The translations under genes were made by a program, and so were the position numbers. This document shows, in pieces, positions 37,979 to 44,575 of a DNA stretch of 64,000 nt (position 1 is its first letter; the number at the start of each line of letters is the position of its first letter). The stretch lies in the NCBI GenBank assembly GCA_963920705.1, contig OY987226.1:22993300-23057299 (forward strand). The letters are read 5' to 3'. The notes beneath the pieces are model-generated. The model did no database searches, was not told the DNA's origin, and saw only the letters and a program-made list of their open reading frames with translations. The DNA is from Odiellus spinosus (lineage: Eukaryota; Arthropoda; Arachnida; Opiliones; Phalangiidae).

Positions 37979-40900
37979 TTTCTCTGTGCGGCGGCGCCAT
38001 TGGAAGGGGTATATTGGAAGTACACCCATTTCCGAATTTCATGGAACTTTTGATTAGTAGTTTGTTCTGACAAACGTGTTTTAAATGAACTAAAACTATA
38101 TATATTTTATATGGAATTTTTCCGCTCTATCTTTTGATCCGAAATTTTCCATTTTTTATCGATGGTTTCCAGAGGCGTTTGTTTTGAATATAGGTTTTTA
38201 ATGGGACAAGAGTATAATAACCAAAGGTAACAGGATCATTTAAAGAGCAACTTAGTGAGATACAAAAAATATTTGAATGCATTTTCTGTTAAACCTTCAA
38301 ATATTGAGATGATTATTCCATTTATTCACTAAAACCTAATTTGTATTAGTGATCAAAATTTTTTTGTTTTATTCCAAATGATTTTTTAGCTATTCATCAC
38401 AACAATTGTATGTATTTGGCTCATGAACTGCTAATTTTGTCCGCAACCTGGCCTTCTGATACTGGGAATAAAGTTAAAACTGAAAAATCGGACACTCAAA
38501 CTAATCTTACAAATGAACTAGTGATTTCATTTGTGGATCTCTCTCATAGACTGAAGGCAATTGGAACTACAGCCTTTTTAGCTCAGATGAAACGCCAAAA
38601 GCAACAGCTGATGGAATTTTTGCAAGATGGTTCTGGTAATAATAAAATTTTCCCTACAATGGAATGTTCTCAAGTGGCACAATCCAAATGGCTTGAAAAT
38701 TTCTGAAATTCTAAATCAAAGCCAGGAAAACATATTTAAAATCATTTTTTTCAACTGTCTCTAAAACAATTGAACAAATGATATTATAATTATTATTTTA
38801 CAACAGTCATTAAAGTAAAGCAAGAGTTTATAGATTAAAAAGAGTGCCTCGAGATGACTTCCAAACCTTCTACCATAAAATCCCTGAATACTTCAGCACT
38901 CACCGATTCCTCCACACCTAACCCGTCACAAAAGTCAAAGCGACCATCACCTCCAAAAACATCCAGTCCCGTCAAAGCTTCCGTTTCCATAGTGGCACCT
39001 GTTGCCATATTCAAAGTTTCTGCCACTGCTTCGACTACCAAAAGAGTACCAAGCTACACTTTACAGCCTTCCCGTACCGAAAAAAAGTTAGTCTAAACTG
39101 AAGAGGTCCTCAAGAACACTACAAAAGTCTTGTGGAAGTCTACAAGGCTTCTGGACATAATGAAAGATTTCCCCAAGACCTCTTAAGACTACATAAACAC
39201 CCAAAAGACTTCCCCAAGACCTCTTAAGACTAAATGTTTTTGGTATGGGTTGTGAACCAATCAATTATAAAGAATAACACATTCCTGTAAATCACTTAAC
39301 ATCCACCAATAAAAAAACAGTATCTATTAAGAAAATAGGAGTCTCACCATCATAATTTTGAGGGATCATCTAAAGACTAAAGAATAGTTTAGCAAAACTA
39401 CTTATTCAGACTACTTATACATTTTTCATGGCGCAAGAAGGCTGCTTTGAAACAGATTCTTTTTAATCTATACGCTCTTGCGAAAAGTCTGCAACCACCG
39501 CTCATTCTTTTTTGGTGTGTCGGTTGCAAAAATTTCTCGTTTACATGTCACTTTCTAGATATGTTTTACTGTTCCTGAAATGTAATGACAATTGGCCCCT
39601 TGAGAACATTTGAAAAAAACTTTGGTTGTCATAGTTACGAAGTGTTTAAATTATTTAAATTTTTTTGTAGTTTTTCGGAACTTAACAACAATCTCTGACT
39701 TCTTGCCAAAGGGCCAAAAAGCTCTCCACCAATGTCTCCATCAGCTTAAGTCCCTCAGACAGCTCTGGATAGATGTTTTGCCACCAGATGTCTATTTAAA
39801 AGCTATGGGAACCCTGTGCAATTCTGTTATTGAAGAAATCATTTTTCAAGTCACGTCTCAAGAAGATATCACGGAAAAGGTCACCAAAATTCTTGAAACG
39901 CTCTTTGAGATTATTCTGAAGGACATGCCACCTTTATTTCAGGTATGTATATTGTTGTGAAGCGAGAAATCTATAGAAAATTTGTAATCAAATTAAGGAA
40001 AGAAACCCAAGTGATAGTCTATTCCTTATCCTTACCATAGTTCTAGCTTTAACTGGAGACTTGCTCATAGTCCTCTTCCTGATAGATCTTTCAACTAGGT
40101 TTTTTTAAGTCATGCTAGATTTCTACATCAGCTTCTCGCTTATTTCGTCACAATTGATATTTGGTCCAAATAGATATTTTGTTATAACGGATTCAAGGGA
40201 GGGGGTGGCTGGACAAATCCGGCCAAGCATGTCGACTAGTAGTCCATTGTACAGCCCCAGACAGTTTATGACTTAAAAAGTCTGATCTATGTGATGAAGC
40301 GAAGAATTTGCTTCACCTGGATGTCAGAAACCTCATGGGTTTCCATTTGATGCATACCAAGATGCTCAAACCTCTCTGCCGAGTAGTTACCACAGCTACA
40401 CAGAACATGGGAGGAGGTCTCCTCCTCAGTAAGGCAAGCCCCGCAGAGTGGATCGTCCCCAATACCAATCAGGTGGAGGTGCCTGTTGAGTTGACAGTGT
40501 CCAGTTAGTAGACCACTCTCCAAGAGCGAGTAAATGCCTCAAGGATGAATTGCTTGGTTTGTCTTTGACCATCCATCTCAAACCAAAGTCTCAGATGGTG
40601 GTCAGTTGGTGGTCCAAAGAACATACCCTCCGCCCCACTCCTGGCAAGGATATGTCGGCCTCCTCATTACCTCGATAGCTCTGATGTCCAGTTAGAAGAC
40701 CACTGACCAATCGAATACTAGGCCTAGAGAGATCGAGTAAATCGCTCGCTCTTTGCTTAGACGGACCAAGGATGAATTCCTTGGTTTGTCTTCGACCATC
40801 CATATCAAAACCAAAGTCTTAGTTGGTGGTCAGTCATTACTTTACGGAGTTGGTTCCGCACCATACCAATCTGTACAGGGACAGTGGGTTCTGGTCCAAA

Positions 40901-41778
40901 GAACATACCCTCCGCCCCCTAGATACAACGGGGTTTGGCCTGGTTCCCGAGGGGATCGTTAGCGGTACCGCAATTGATTTCCCGGGTACCACCCATCCCT
41001 GAGCAGCAAGATACCTTGGCTTAAGGAAGGTAATTGCATTTAGTCTGGCGCCTCCGTGTTAACCAATTCAGCATGGGTGGCTGTAACAGAGGTAAGCCCC
41101 TGCCGACAACGCTCAACTCATCAGAAGCACACGCAAGCCCCGCCACCCCATCAAGGTACCAACTGTGGTGAGGTCTAGCAGGAAGGGTTACTTTGAATTT
41201 CTCAAAAAGTACTAAGAAAAATAAAGAATTTCAATTATTGCGTTATGATGACTATACAGTTCGATCAATGTCATATTCTCTCTCCACCTGTCTGTCACTA
41301 TGCACTATGCAAATCAATATAACTCCGAAGAGCGCCAATCTGTTCATATGCAGTGACAGGCGGAAGTAGATTAAAAAAGCAATGAATCAAATGATTGAGA
41401 AAAAAGTTGATCTTTTAAATTAGTTGGACTATTATTTAAGTTTCTAGGTGGGATGGTAAAGGCGCCAATTATTCTGTTAACCATTACAGTGCCTCAAATT
41501 TTTGCATCTTTCTTTAATTTTAGGTTGAAAAGTACAAAACAAAATCAGATCTCAGTCTTTGCCAGAACTATACCTCTAAGTGGACTAAGTTTGAAGAGCT
41601 AAAATGGATAATGGTTTCGAGCCTTCACGACATTGTTGAGAGGTGGGCGGAAGGCGCTGGACCTTTAGCGATGGTATTTGCCCCAGATGAAGTCAAGCAG
41701 CTTATTAGAGCTCTGTTTCAGAACACTGAGCGTCGATCTGCTGCATTATATAAAATTGTTAGTTTAACATCTAATTAA
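8123..41778 (+). CDS. ZW10: ZW10 kinetochore/tethering protein, 10 coding exons
   Basis: ZW10 is the core of the Rod-Zwilch-ZW10 complex, which loads dynein and checkpoint proteins on kinetochores, and of the NRZ/Dsl1 tether for Golgi-to-ER vesicles. Joining 8123-8165, 13866-14065, 17269-17443, 22443-23179, 23713-23882, 25103-25163, 26007-26214, 38390-38635, 39671-39942 and 41524-41778 gives 2367 nt with no internal stop: 788 residues against 779 in human. Matches to the human protein run from the N-terminus (LEKDNLESR against LEKEDLGTR) through AIHHNNCMY and LAQM to the C-terminal [10 protein letters not shown]. All phases agree. The weak points are the donor of exon 6 and the GC donor of exon 1. 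The gene converges on the V-ATPase gene downstream. Orthology is inferred from remembered family sequences, not from a search. Confidence 0.95.
8166..8171 (+). other. GC-type splice donor of ZW10 intron 1
   Basis: The exon/intron border AAGTG|GCAAGT fits the GC-AG donor consensus. Neighbouring GT dinucleotides fail: GTGGCA would remove the conserved Ser-Gly, and GTTACC gives the wrong phase for exon 2. Confidence 0.75.
8945..10258. mobile_element. 1.3-kb foldback element in ZW10 intron 1
   Basis: CTCCTAGCAGGAGTTAATAA near 8948 and the following AATTATATCAAGAAGTGTAC are mirrored at about 10213-10256. The middle carries the GC-rich repeat tract at 9649-9738. No transposase is recognisable. Confidence 0.6.
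9649..9738. repeat. 33-bp GC-rich tandem repeat
   Basis: Almost three units of CGAGTTTTTTCCATACCGGC plus 13 more bases. The unit is 11 codons long and the surrounding frame (9565-9810) is open for 81 codons, giving repeated [10 protein letters not shown]. Its composition contrasts with the AT-rich flanks. Whether it is translated is unknown. Confidence 0.7.
10640..10990. mobile_element. Short MITE with TGCTGCCACTCAAT ends
   Basis: TGCTGCCACTCAAT near 10657 and its complement ATTGAGTGGCAGCA near 10959 enclose about 315 bp of AT-rich non-coding DNA. The target duplication was not resolved. Confidence 0.55.
12039..12918. mobile_element. 880-bp palindromic element, copy 1
   Basis: GGTCATTCCATCTCAAATCA at the left and its exact complement at the right. 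The arms pair over most of the length (for example GACTCCGGAAGTTTAGCGAC on both sides). It is flanked by a 6-bp duplication CTGCAG (12033-12038 and 12919-12924). No coding capacity. Confidence 0.88.
13602..13780. mobile_element. CTTACCGAAAAAAGTTAGTC foldback, copy 1
   Basis: The ends are CCTTACCAAAAAATGTTAGTC-like and TAACTTTTTTCGGTAAGG, with internal inverted AGTCTTGGGGAAGTCTT units. It lies just before ZW10 exon 2. Confidence 0.7.
13866..14065 (+). CDS. ZW10: ZW10 exon 2
   Basis: The acceptor is atatag|GG and the donor AAT|GTAAGT, phase 0. It encodes [10 protein letters not shown]...[10 protein letters not shown], the N-terminal helical region that corresponds to human LEKEDLGTR...RRVEEIKGEV. 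Confidence 0.93.
14160..14477. mobile_element. Partial TTAA-type palindromic MITE
   Basis: The right end, GGTTGCGTTCTCCCTT, and the interior AGGCTTAGCAGGATTCATGG match the element at 49451-49865. A 30-odd-base poly-T tract lies inside. The left terminus is missing. Confidence 0.6.
14682..14830. mobile_element. CTTACCGAAAAAAGTTAGTC foldback, copy 2
   Basis: CCCTAACGGAAAAAAGTTAG at the left and ACTAACTTTTTTTATGAAGG at the right, with the same AGTCTTGGGG/CCCCAAGACT internal units. Confidence 0.7.
15044..15529 (+). repeat. Direct repeat pair
   Basis: A segment of about 90 bp (ACAAAGAGCTTTCGACTG near 15053) recurs about 395 bp downstream (near 15449) with few changes, which suggests an old local duplication. 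Non-coding. Confidence 0.6.
16600..17125 (-). pseudogene. Non-LTR retrotransposon 3' fragment (RNase H region)
   Basis: Minus-strand [19 protein letters not shown] is an RNase H C-terminal motif. [13 protein letters not shown] and [14 protein letters not shown] follow, the post-RNase H cysteine region of I/Jockey-type elements. It is 5'-truncated and has frame breaks. Confidence 0.75.
17269..17443 (+). CDS. ZW10: ZW10 exon 3
   Basis: The acceptor is ttttcag|TTA and the donor ATTG|GTACAT, phase 1. It encodes [13 protein letters not shown]...FYKAAEII, matching the human stretch that ends in the AQRLEEAQK region. It lies between two non-LTR retrotransposon fragments, neither of which interrupts it. 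Confidence 0.92.
17740..17835. repeat. Fragment of the TTCCTATTTT MITE
   Basis: GACCACATTTCCTATTTTC and TATCTCCTATATTTTTACTC match 19894-19995 in the same orientation. Only one end is preserved. Confidence 0.5.
17930..19532 (-). pseudogene. Non-LTR retrotransposon fragment, split by a palindrome
   Basis: Reading the minus strand from 19532: [20 protein letters not shown] (RNase H first Asp) and [10 protein letters not shown] reach 19324, then the 880-bp palindrome intervenes. At 18434 the domain resumes with [31 protein letters not shown] and [20 protein letters not shown]-rich tail at about 17930-17960 is the poly(A)-like 3' end. It lies in ZW10 intron 3. Confidence 0.8.
18435..19317. mobile_element. 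880-bp palindromic element, copy 2
   Basis: The same family as 12039-12918. It is flanked by a 6-bp duplication CCGCTG (18429-18434 and 19318-19323), and it splits the RNase H domain of a non-LTR retrotransposon fragment. Confidence 0.9.
19765..21961. mobile_element. 2.2-kb foldback element
   Basis: AAATGGTCACGCCTTGTCAA at the left is mirrored by TTGACAAGGGGTGACCATTT at the right. Inner arms at about 20770-21010 and 21350-21590 are also mirror images. Both can be read as YP(S/P)FN(T/S)[12 protein letters not shown], running outward from the centre on opposite strands. The left arm is interrupted by the MITE at 19890-20481. No known transposase. Confidence 0.75.
19890..20481. mobile_element. 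Nested MITE with AGGGTGACCAC ends
   Basis: AGGGTGACCAC at the left, its complement GTGGTCACCCT at the right. It is flanked by the 6-bp duplication GAAATG (19884-19889 and 20482-20487). The right arm of the host foldback shows the uninterrupted site. Internal units of TTCCTATTTTATC(A/C)TATATT repeat from about 20215 to 20430. Confidence 0.85.
22443..23179 (+). CDS. ZW10: ZW10 exon 4 (largest)
   Basis: The acceptor is attacag|AA, which completes a Glu codon with exon 3. The donor is CAG|GTAACT, phase 0. It gives 246 codons of the central domain, ending SIISNKMCQ against human NSHFANKKCQ. This is the longest exon and open throughout. Confidence 0.95.
23200..23590. repeat. Diverged GGGAATTTGAAAATGG repeats in ZW10 intron 4
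   Basis: Four to five degenerate units around AAAGTCATTGAAATGC and GGGAATTTGAAAATGG, ending AACCTGGAAAAGTCG. This is the reverse complement of the family at 4820-5230. Confidence 0.5.
23713..23882 (+). CDS. ZW10: ZW10 exon 5
   Basis: The acceptor is caatag|GAA and the donor AG|GTTAGT, phase 2. It encodes [20 protein letters not shown], matching human [20 protein letters not shown], then an acidic stretch. Confidence 0.92.
24080..24385. mobile_element. CTTACCGAAAAAAGTTAGTC foldback with expanded 42-bp repeats, copy 3
   Basis: CCCTTACGGATAAAAGTTAG at the left and CTAACTTTTTTCGGTAAGGG at the right. Inside, about five units of GACTTCCCCAAGACCTCTTA plus 22 bases (42 bp) run from 24186 to about 24366. 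One unit lacks 10 bp. Other copies carry only one or two units. Confidence 0.8.
24518..24991. mobile_element. TTAA-flanked palindromic MITE
   Basis: TTAAAGGGAAACTTGGAGCT at the left; AGCTTCAAGTTTTCCTTTAA at the right. The palindromic interior includes AGGCCAGCGTTTCATGG against its inverse. Same subfamily as 1-360. Confidence 0.78.
25103..25163 (+). CDS. ZW10: ZW10 exon 6 (3' end uncertain)
   Basis: A strong acceptor (ttttctgtag|A) completes an Arg codon, then [10 protein letters not shown] matches the human VKIIPDS region. The donor CAA|GTGCAG is weak. It is the only GT before the in-frame stop (25227-25229) that keeps frame with exon 7. This linker is poorly conserved in the family, so the exon could end elsewhere or an extra small exon could exist. 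Confidence 0.65.
26007..26214 (+). CDS. ZW10: ZW10 exon 7
   Basis: The acceptor is cattcag|ACG and the donor CTG|GTAAGC, phase 1. It encodes [12 protein letters not shown]...[17 protein letters not shown], matching human ISESVKKLMEL...IFHLFHDVVPTYHKEN. Confidence 0.93.
27190..27545 (-). pseudogene. DDE (Tc1/mariner-like) transposase remnant
   Basis: Minus-strand fragments [26 protein letters not shown] and [20 protein letters not shown] are the C-terminal catalytic motifs of an IS630/Tc1-type DDE transposase. Stops and frame breaks are present. It sits in ZW10 intron 7. Confidence 0.75.
27680..27842. mobile_element. Short TTAA-flanked MITE
   Basis: TTAAAGGCCCTATCTGC at the left and GCAGATAGTCCCTTTAA at the right, 163 bp in total including both TTAA sites. 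It lies between the two inverted transposase remnants. Confidence 0.7.
27970..28246 (+). pseudogene. Second copy of the same transposase remnant, inverted
   Basis: Plus-strand fragments [29 protein letters not shown] and [12 protein letters not shown] (stop 28244-28246) belong to the same family as the minus-strand copy at 27190. An internal stretch is missing. The tandem duplication begins inside it at 28102. Confidence 0.7.
28488..28646. mobile_element. CTTACCGAAAAAAGTTAGTC foldback, copy 4
   Basis: CCCTTACCGAAAAAAATTAG at the left, TAATTTTTTTTTGTAAGGG at the right. It lies within duplication copy A. Confidence 0.75.
29859..30183 (-). repeat. Copia 3' LTR
   Basis: A 325-bp LTR bounded by TATTGA and TCAATA. 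It differs from the 5' LTR at four sites, the first near 29905 (C for G in plus orientation). Confidence 0.93.
30184..30197 (-). other. Copia polypurine tract
   Basis: On the minus strand a purine-rich run (CAAAGTAGGGAGAG) immediately precedes the TATTGA start of the 3' LTR, as expected for plus-strand priming. Confidence 0.7.
30237..31493 (-). pseudogene. Copia reverse transcriptase core and RNase H
   Basis: Open for 418 codons. RT motifs are [12 protein letters not shown] and YVDD (31206-31217). RNase H motifs are [24 protein letters not shown] and RDNQSAI, ending in [10 protein letters not shown]. It continues the preceding frame across the 14-bp duplication. Codon use and AT content match the rest of the element. 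Confidence 0.92.
31490..31517. repeat. 14-bp tandem duplication that breaks Copia pol
   Basis: ACGTCATTACGAAT occurs twice in a row. Fourteen is not a multiple of three, and the frame changes exactly here. Confidence 0.85.
31493..33724 (-). pseudogene. Copia protease, integrase and start of reverse transcriptase
   Basis: Open for 743 codons. The protease active site DTGA is at residues 16-19. An integrase zinc-binding HHCC region ([17 protein letters not shown]) and catalytic-core motifs [17 protein letters not shown] and [15 protein letters not shown] follow. The frame then enters the RT N-terminus ([11 protein letters not shown]) and stops at 31493, where a 14-bp tandem duplication shifts the frame. 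Probably non-functional because it is severed from the RT core. Confidence 0.92.
33801..34644 (-). pseudogene. Copia gag, disrupted
   Basis: It starts [16 protein letters not shown] at 34644. A frame change occurs near 34440 and an in-frame TAA sits at 34074-34076; after that the same frame reopens into a CX2CX4HX4C zinc knuckle (33891-33932, [14 protein letters not shown]). A further frame change separates the knuckle from the protease. It would encode the particle protein. As it stands it cannot yield a full gag product. Confidence 0.85.
34739..34749 (-). other. Copia primer binding site
   Basis: On the minus strand TGGTAGCAGAG, complementary to the 3' end of animal initiator tRNA-Met, and directly adjacent to the 5' LTR. 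Confidence 0.8.
34750..35074 (-). repeat. Copia 5' LTR
   Basis: A 325-bp LTR that abuts the primer binding site at 34749. It agrees with the solo LTR at 37400-37724 at all four sites where the 3' LTR differs. Confidence 0.93.
35642..35786 (+). pseudogene. Duplicated 3' end of the transposase remnant
   Basis: Identical to 28102-28246 and present only because the duplication copied it. It encodes the family's C-terminal GGHFKQFL. Confidence 0.7.
36028..36186. mobile_element. CTTACCGAAAAAAGTTAGTC foldback, copy 5
   Basis: Copied from 28488-28646 by the tandem duplication. No difference seen inside it. Confidence 0.75.
37400..37724 (-). mobile_element. Solo Copia LTR
   Basis: A 325-bp LTR flanked by the same ATAAA target duplication (37395-37399 and 37725-37729) and the same outer sequences as the full element. 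It carries no internal sequence, so it is the product of LTR-LTR recombination. Confidence 0.93.
38390..38635 (+). CDS. ZW10: ZW10 exon 8
   Basis: The acceptor is tttttag|CT and the donor TCTG|GTAATA, phase 1. It encodes [15 protein letters not shown], near-identical to human [15 protein letters not shown], and [10 protein letters not shown] against FLAQMRAQK. It begins about 100 bp after the end of the duplicated transposon segment. Confidence 0.95.
38854..39096 (+). other. Unrecognised Ser/Thr/Pro/Lys-rich open frame in ZW10 intron 8
   Basis: Eighty open codons, rich in Ser, Thr, Pro and Lys ([20 protein letters not shown]). The complementary strand is open for 68 codons over the same stretch. 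It is less AT-rich than its flanks. It ends inside the foldback at 39071-39249. It could be a captured gene fragment or a chance frame. Confidence 0.25.
39071..39249. mobile_element. CTTACCGAAAAAAGTTAGTC foldback, copy 6
   Basis: CCCGTACCGAAAAAAAGTTA at the left, GACTAAATGTTTTTGGTATG at the right, and the usual CTTCCCCAAGACCTCTTAAG units inside. Confidence 0.7.
39671..39942 (+). CDS. ZW10: ZW10 exon 9
   Basis: The acceptor is ttttgtag|TT and the donor CAG|GTATGT, phase 0. It encodes [20 protein letters not shown] and [16 protein letters not shown], matching human VLHQLKRLGIVWQDVLP and YCKAMGTLLNTAISEV. Confidence 0.95.
40198..41170 (-). pseudogene. Rearranged non-LTR retrotransposon fragment
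   Basis: Minus-strand [38 protein letters not shown] and [12 protein letters not shown] match the elements at 16600 and 17930. Segments are repeated and deleted (AAAGAACATACCCTCCGCCC occurs near 40615 and 40898). About 250 bp of GC-richer DNA at 40920-41170 may be the element's 5' region. It lies in ZW10 intron 9. Confidence 0.7.
41524..41778 (+). CDS. ZW10: ZW10 exon 10 (terminal)
   Basis: The acceptor is aattttag|GTT. It encodes [15 protein letters not shown] and [20 protein letters not shown], the most conserved part of the family (human RWADGKGPLA and [17 protein letters not shown]). The stop TAA is at 41776-41778. A possible ATTAAA poly(A) signal overlaps the stop, but it is not convincing. 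Confidence 0.96.
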   Translation, partial: VEKYKTKSDLSLCQNYTSKWTKFEELKWIMVSSLHDIVERWAEGAGPLAMVFAPDEVKQLIRALFQNTERRSAALYKIVSLTSN

Positions 41779-43319
41779 ATACATTTACGTAATGCATAAA
41801 ATCAGTGTGCTTTAATATTATTAGATTTTGGCTTTAACCTATATTTGTTCTCGTGGAATTACATTAAGTTTAAAATATATAAAACGTGTCAACTTAAAAA
41901 CTCAAGATCTAATGAGTGAAATAAGTGTTGCTACAAGCTAACTCCATTATTTTGTGTGTTATTCTAACTGCTGGCACCATCTATCCTAAACCTAAAGGTC
42001 AAAGGTCAATATTTACCAGTAATATTATTGAGATTTCTCTTTGAAAATTTGGCTTTCTCGACTAATTTGACAAAGAGGTTCTACATCCTAGCTCAAAGAA
42101 ATTTTAGGCTCCTTGATCTAGGCAAGTGAAATATAATTTGCTAAACATGGATTCAAAGCAATTGTTTGGCATAATTTTATATAAAATAATATGACCTATT
42201 AGTTTTGGGCAAAAATAATTATTCATCAATGTCCTTATCAGGGCTATTCATAAAGATATTTTTTAGAAGTCTCACTGACTACCTTATCCTGTTTTTTTTT
42301 TTTTTTTTTTTTTTTTTTGGGGTCGTGGGATAAAAATCATAAGGGCTATGAAAACCAGGGGAACAAGCCAAGTAATGTTTTACCTTAGGTGCCCAAGGTT
42401 ATATCAAATAGTAACAGGATAAAATTATTTTTATTTTAATTTCTTGGTTACATTAATACATATCCAGTGTTTCCAGCGCAATTCGAATAATAAAAATGTG
42501 AAATAGGGACTTTATATTATAAATATAGGGTAAAAAGAAGCCAAATTTTCGAAGTAGGAGCCAATAAGGGACCAATTTTCAATGAAAATGAGATCTTTAT
42601 CTCTAGGAAAGTAAGGCCTTTTTTTGTCTCTACCAGTTTGGTGGAGATCACACTGGATACTTTATGCCTCTTCCTCCCCGTGTACTCACAAGGATTAAAT
42701 TAAATTGATACTAGACGAGGCTTAGAAATATGACAAGTCTACGAATAAAAGAAACTGTTTATTGCTTTTTAATTGAATAACTGAGGGTCACTGGAGCAAG
42801 CCTGGACTATATCTCCTTTAAGTTACTCAAGCGCATAAACATCAAAATAGTCCTCCCCAAATTTTGCAAAATAGGGTGAATTAGGGACAAAAAACTGATT
42901 TTAGGGTGCTAGCAAAATAGGGACTTTAGAATTGTGACCAGATAGAAGCCCTGCATATTTAGTGCAAATTTCCACTTGTCAAAATTGACTAGTGATAAGA
43001 AGGGTCTATAGCTTAAGAAGAGTCTGCCTCAAAGCAGCCGTCATGCGCCATGCAAAGTTCAGCTCTCTCTCTCGCTCGTTCCTGGTGCCGCATTAAGTTT
43101 TCTGAGCCCTAGGTTAAACCCTACCATCAGGGCCCTGTTGTTCAAAAAATTTAAAAAACAAATGACTTATTTTTAATCTTCATAATTTTTATAATTTTTT
43201 TAAATGCACTCTATAAAATATCAATAAGTGAATAATGTGATATTTTATCATTTTATTTTCTTTCTAACTCTTAATTCAAGAAATCGCCTGTCTTAATAAA
43301 ATATTCCAAGGAACTACGT

Positions 43320-43355
<36 letters not shown>

Positions 43356-43801
43356 GTTCTTTTTGCTCCAATTCTTTTCCGCTTAAGGCTGTAGTCGATG
43401 GGTAACTTACCAAAAAGGCTCTTTACCTCTCTTTAAATAACATGTCATTTTCTCTGAAATAATCAATTTCTACTAATTCGTGATATTTCTATCACTCAGT
43501 GTTGATCACGGATGCGGGTCCTTATACCTATCATTACAAATCAATACACTTAACGAGGATTTTCATATACTCTTGACTATACCTGATGATTTCATTTACT
43601 CTTGACCATAACTAACCCTAATGCAAGTAAAACCACCCCTCATGAGAAATATAAGATCCTAAAAAAGCTGATACTATTCTCTTACAAGCATTAAATCTTC
43701 CATTGAAAAATGCTTTGAAAACATAATTATTGCACCCTTTGCTTGGTTAACGTACGTGAAAAATTTATTACACCTGTGAAGGTTTTTTTTACGGGTCAAA
43801 C

Positions 43802-43845
<44 letters not shown>

Positions 43846-44372
43846 AGGCCTAGTAAATAATTTGAAAAGAACTAAGCCAGGAAAGTTTTTAAACTTACGT
43901 GGAAAGTAGGCTTAACAGGGATTCATGGAGAATTTGGCAACTTGCTGCTGATGACAAAAATTTAAAAACGTTAATATTAGGTTGAGCCTCGCTGCAGCTG
44001 GCTGAGCGTAATAATTCTGACATATCAATAACATTCAGAGATGCTGTGTCTATAAAAAATATATTAAGCCATATCCTACTGGATTTTTTACTATTTTCGG
44101 TTTGTGTGTAGGGTAAAGGACCTGTATGACATCACGAAATAGAAGAGAATGTACTATAAAACTCAAAAGCAGGAGCCTTCAACTCATCATATTTCTTTAC
44201 TCTAGAAACGAAATTCTCGATTACATTAATTTTGGTAGGCTAGATTAATATATGGCCATAATTTCATAGTGTTTTGGTTTGTTAGTTTATTGTACCAGTA
44301 CTTCCATAAGCATAACTGACTTATAAATAGGGTTTTATAAGCAATAAAATGATAACAATGCATGTTCAAATT
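41779..44372. other. Convergent intergenic region, ZW10 / V-ATPase a
   Basis: No gene seen. It holds long T- and A-runs (42294-42318, 43322-43352, 43801-43838), a diverged relative of the CAGGGCTCCC MITE at about 42470-42955 (AATAGGG units, ending AGAAGCCCTG), and a fragment of the TTAA palindrome family at about 43850-43960. Confidence 0.5.
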
Positions 44373-44378
44373 TTTATT
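44373..44378 (-). terminator. Candidate poly(A) signal of the V-ATPase gene
   Basis: AATAAA on the minus strand about 100 bp beyond the stop codon of the last exon. It is the first canonical hexamer after the stop. Confidence 0.5.
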
Positions 44379-44475
44379 TTTGAATCCATATATTACTAAT
44401 ACAGTGATTTTTGCTCGCTACACATTAATGTTTTGTAATATTTTTTAATTTAAGTTAATAATGTGACAATTTAAA

Positions 44476-44575
44476 TTAATCTGTTTCGGCTCCCGCAGCT
44501 TCAAGAATGGTCTCGAAAGCAAATGGGCTGAAAATATACCCAGTTCCAGAGTAGAATTTGCTCTGAAATTCAACC
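44476..44575 (-). CDS. ATP6V0A1: V-ATPase a exon 18 (terminal)
   Basis: Encodes [20 protein letters not shown] and ends ETD before a TAA stop at 44476-44478. The family ends with the same FKPFSF-type motif. Reading on, AATAAA (minus strand, 44378-44373) lies about 100 bp past the stop. Confidence 0.96.

Larger units (their letters stand above)
35642..38288. repeat. Tandem duplication, copy B (with solo LTR)
   Basis: It repeats copy A but has only a solo LTR in place of the element. The junction at 35641/35642 joins two non-homologous ends with about 1 bp of shared sequence. The poly-T and (AT)n tracts differ in length. It could be real or an assembly of two alleles side by side. Confidence 0.9.
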
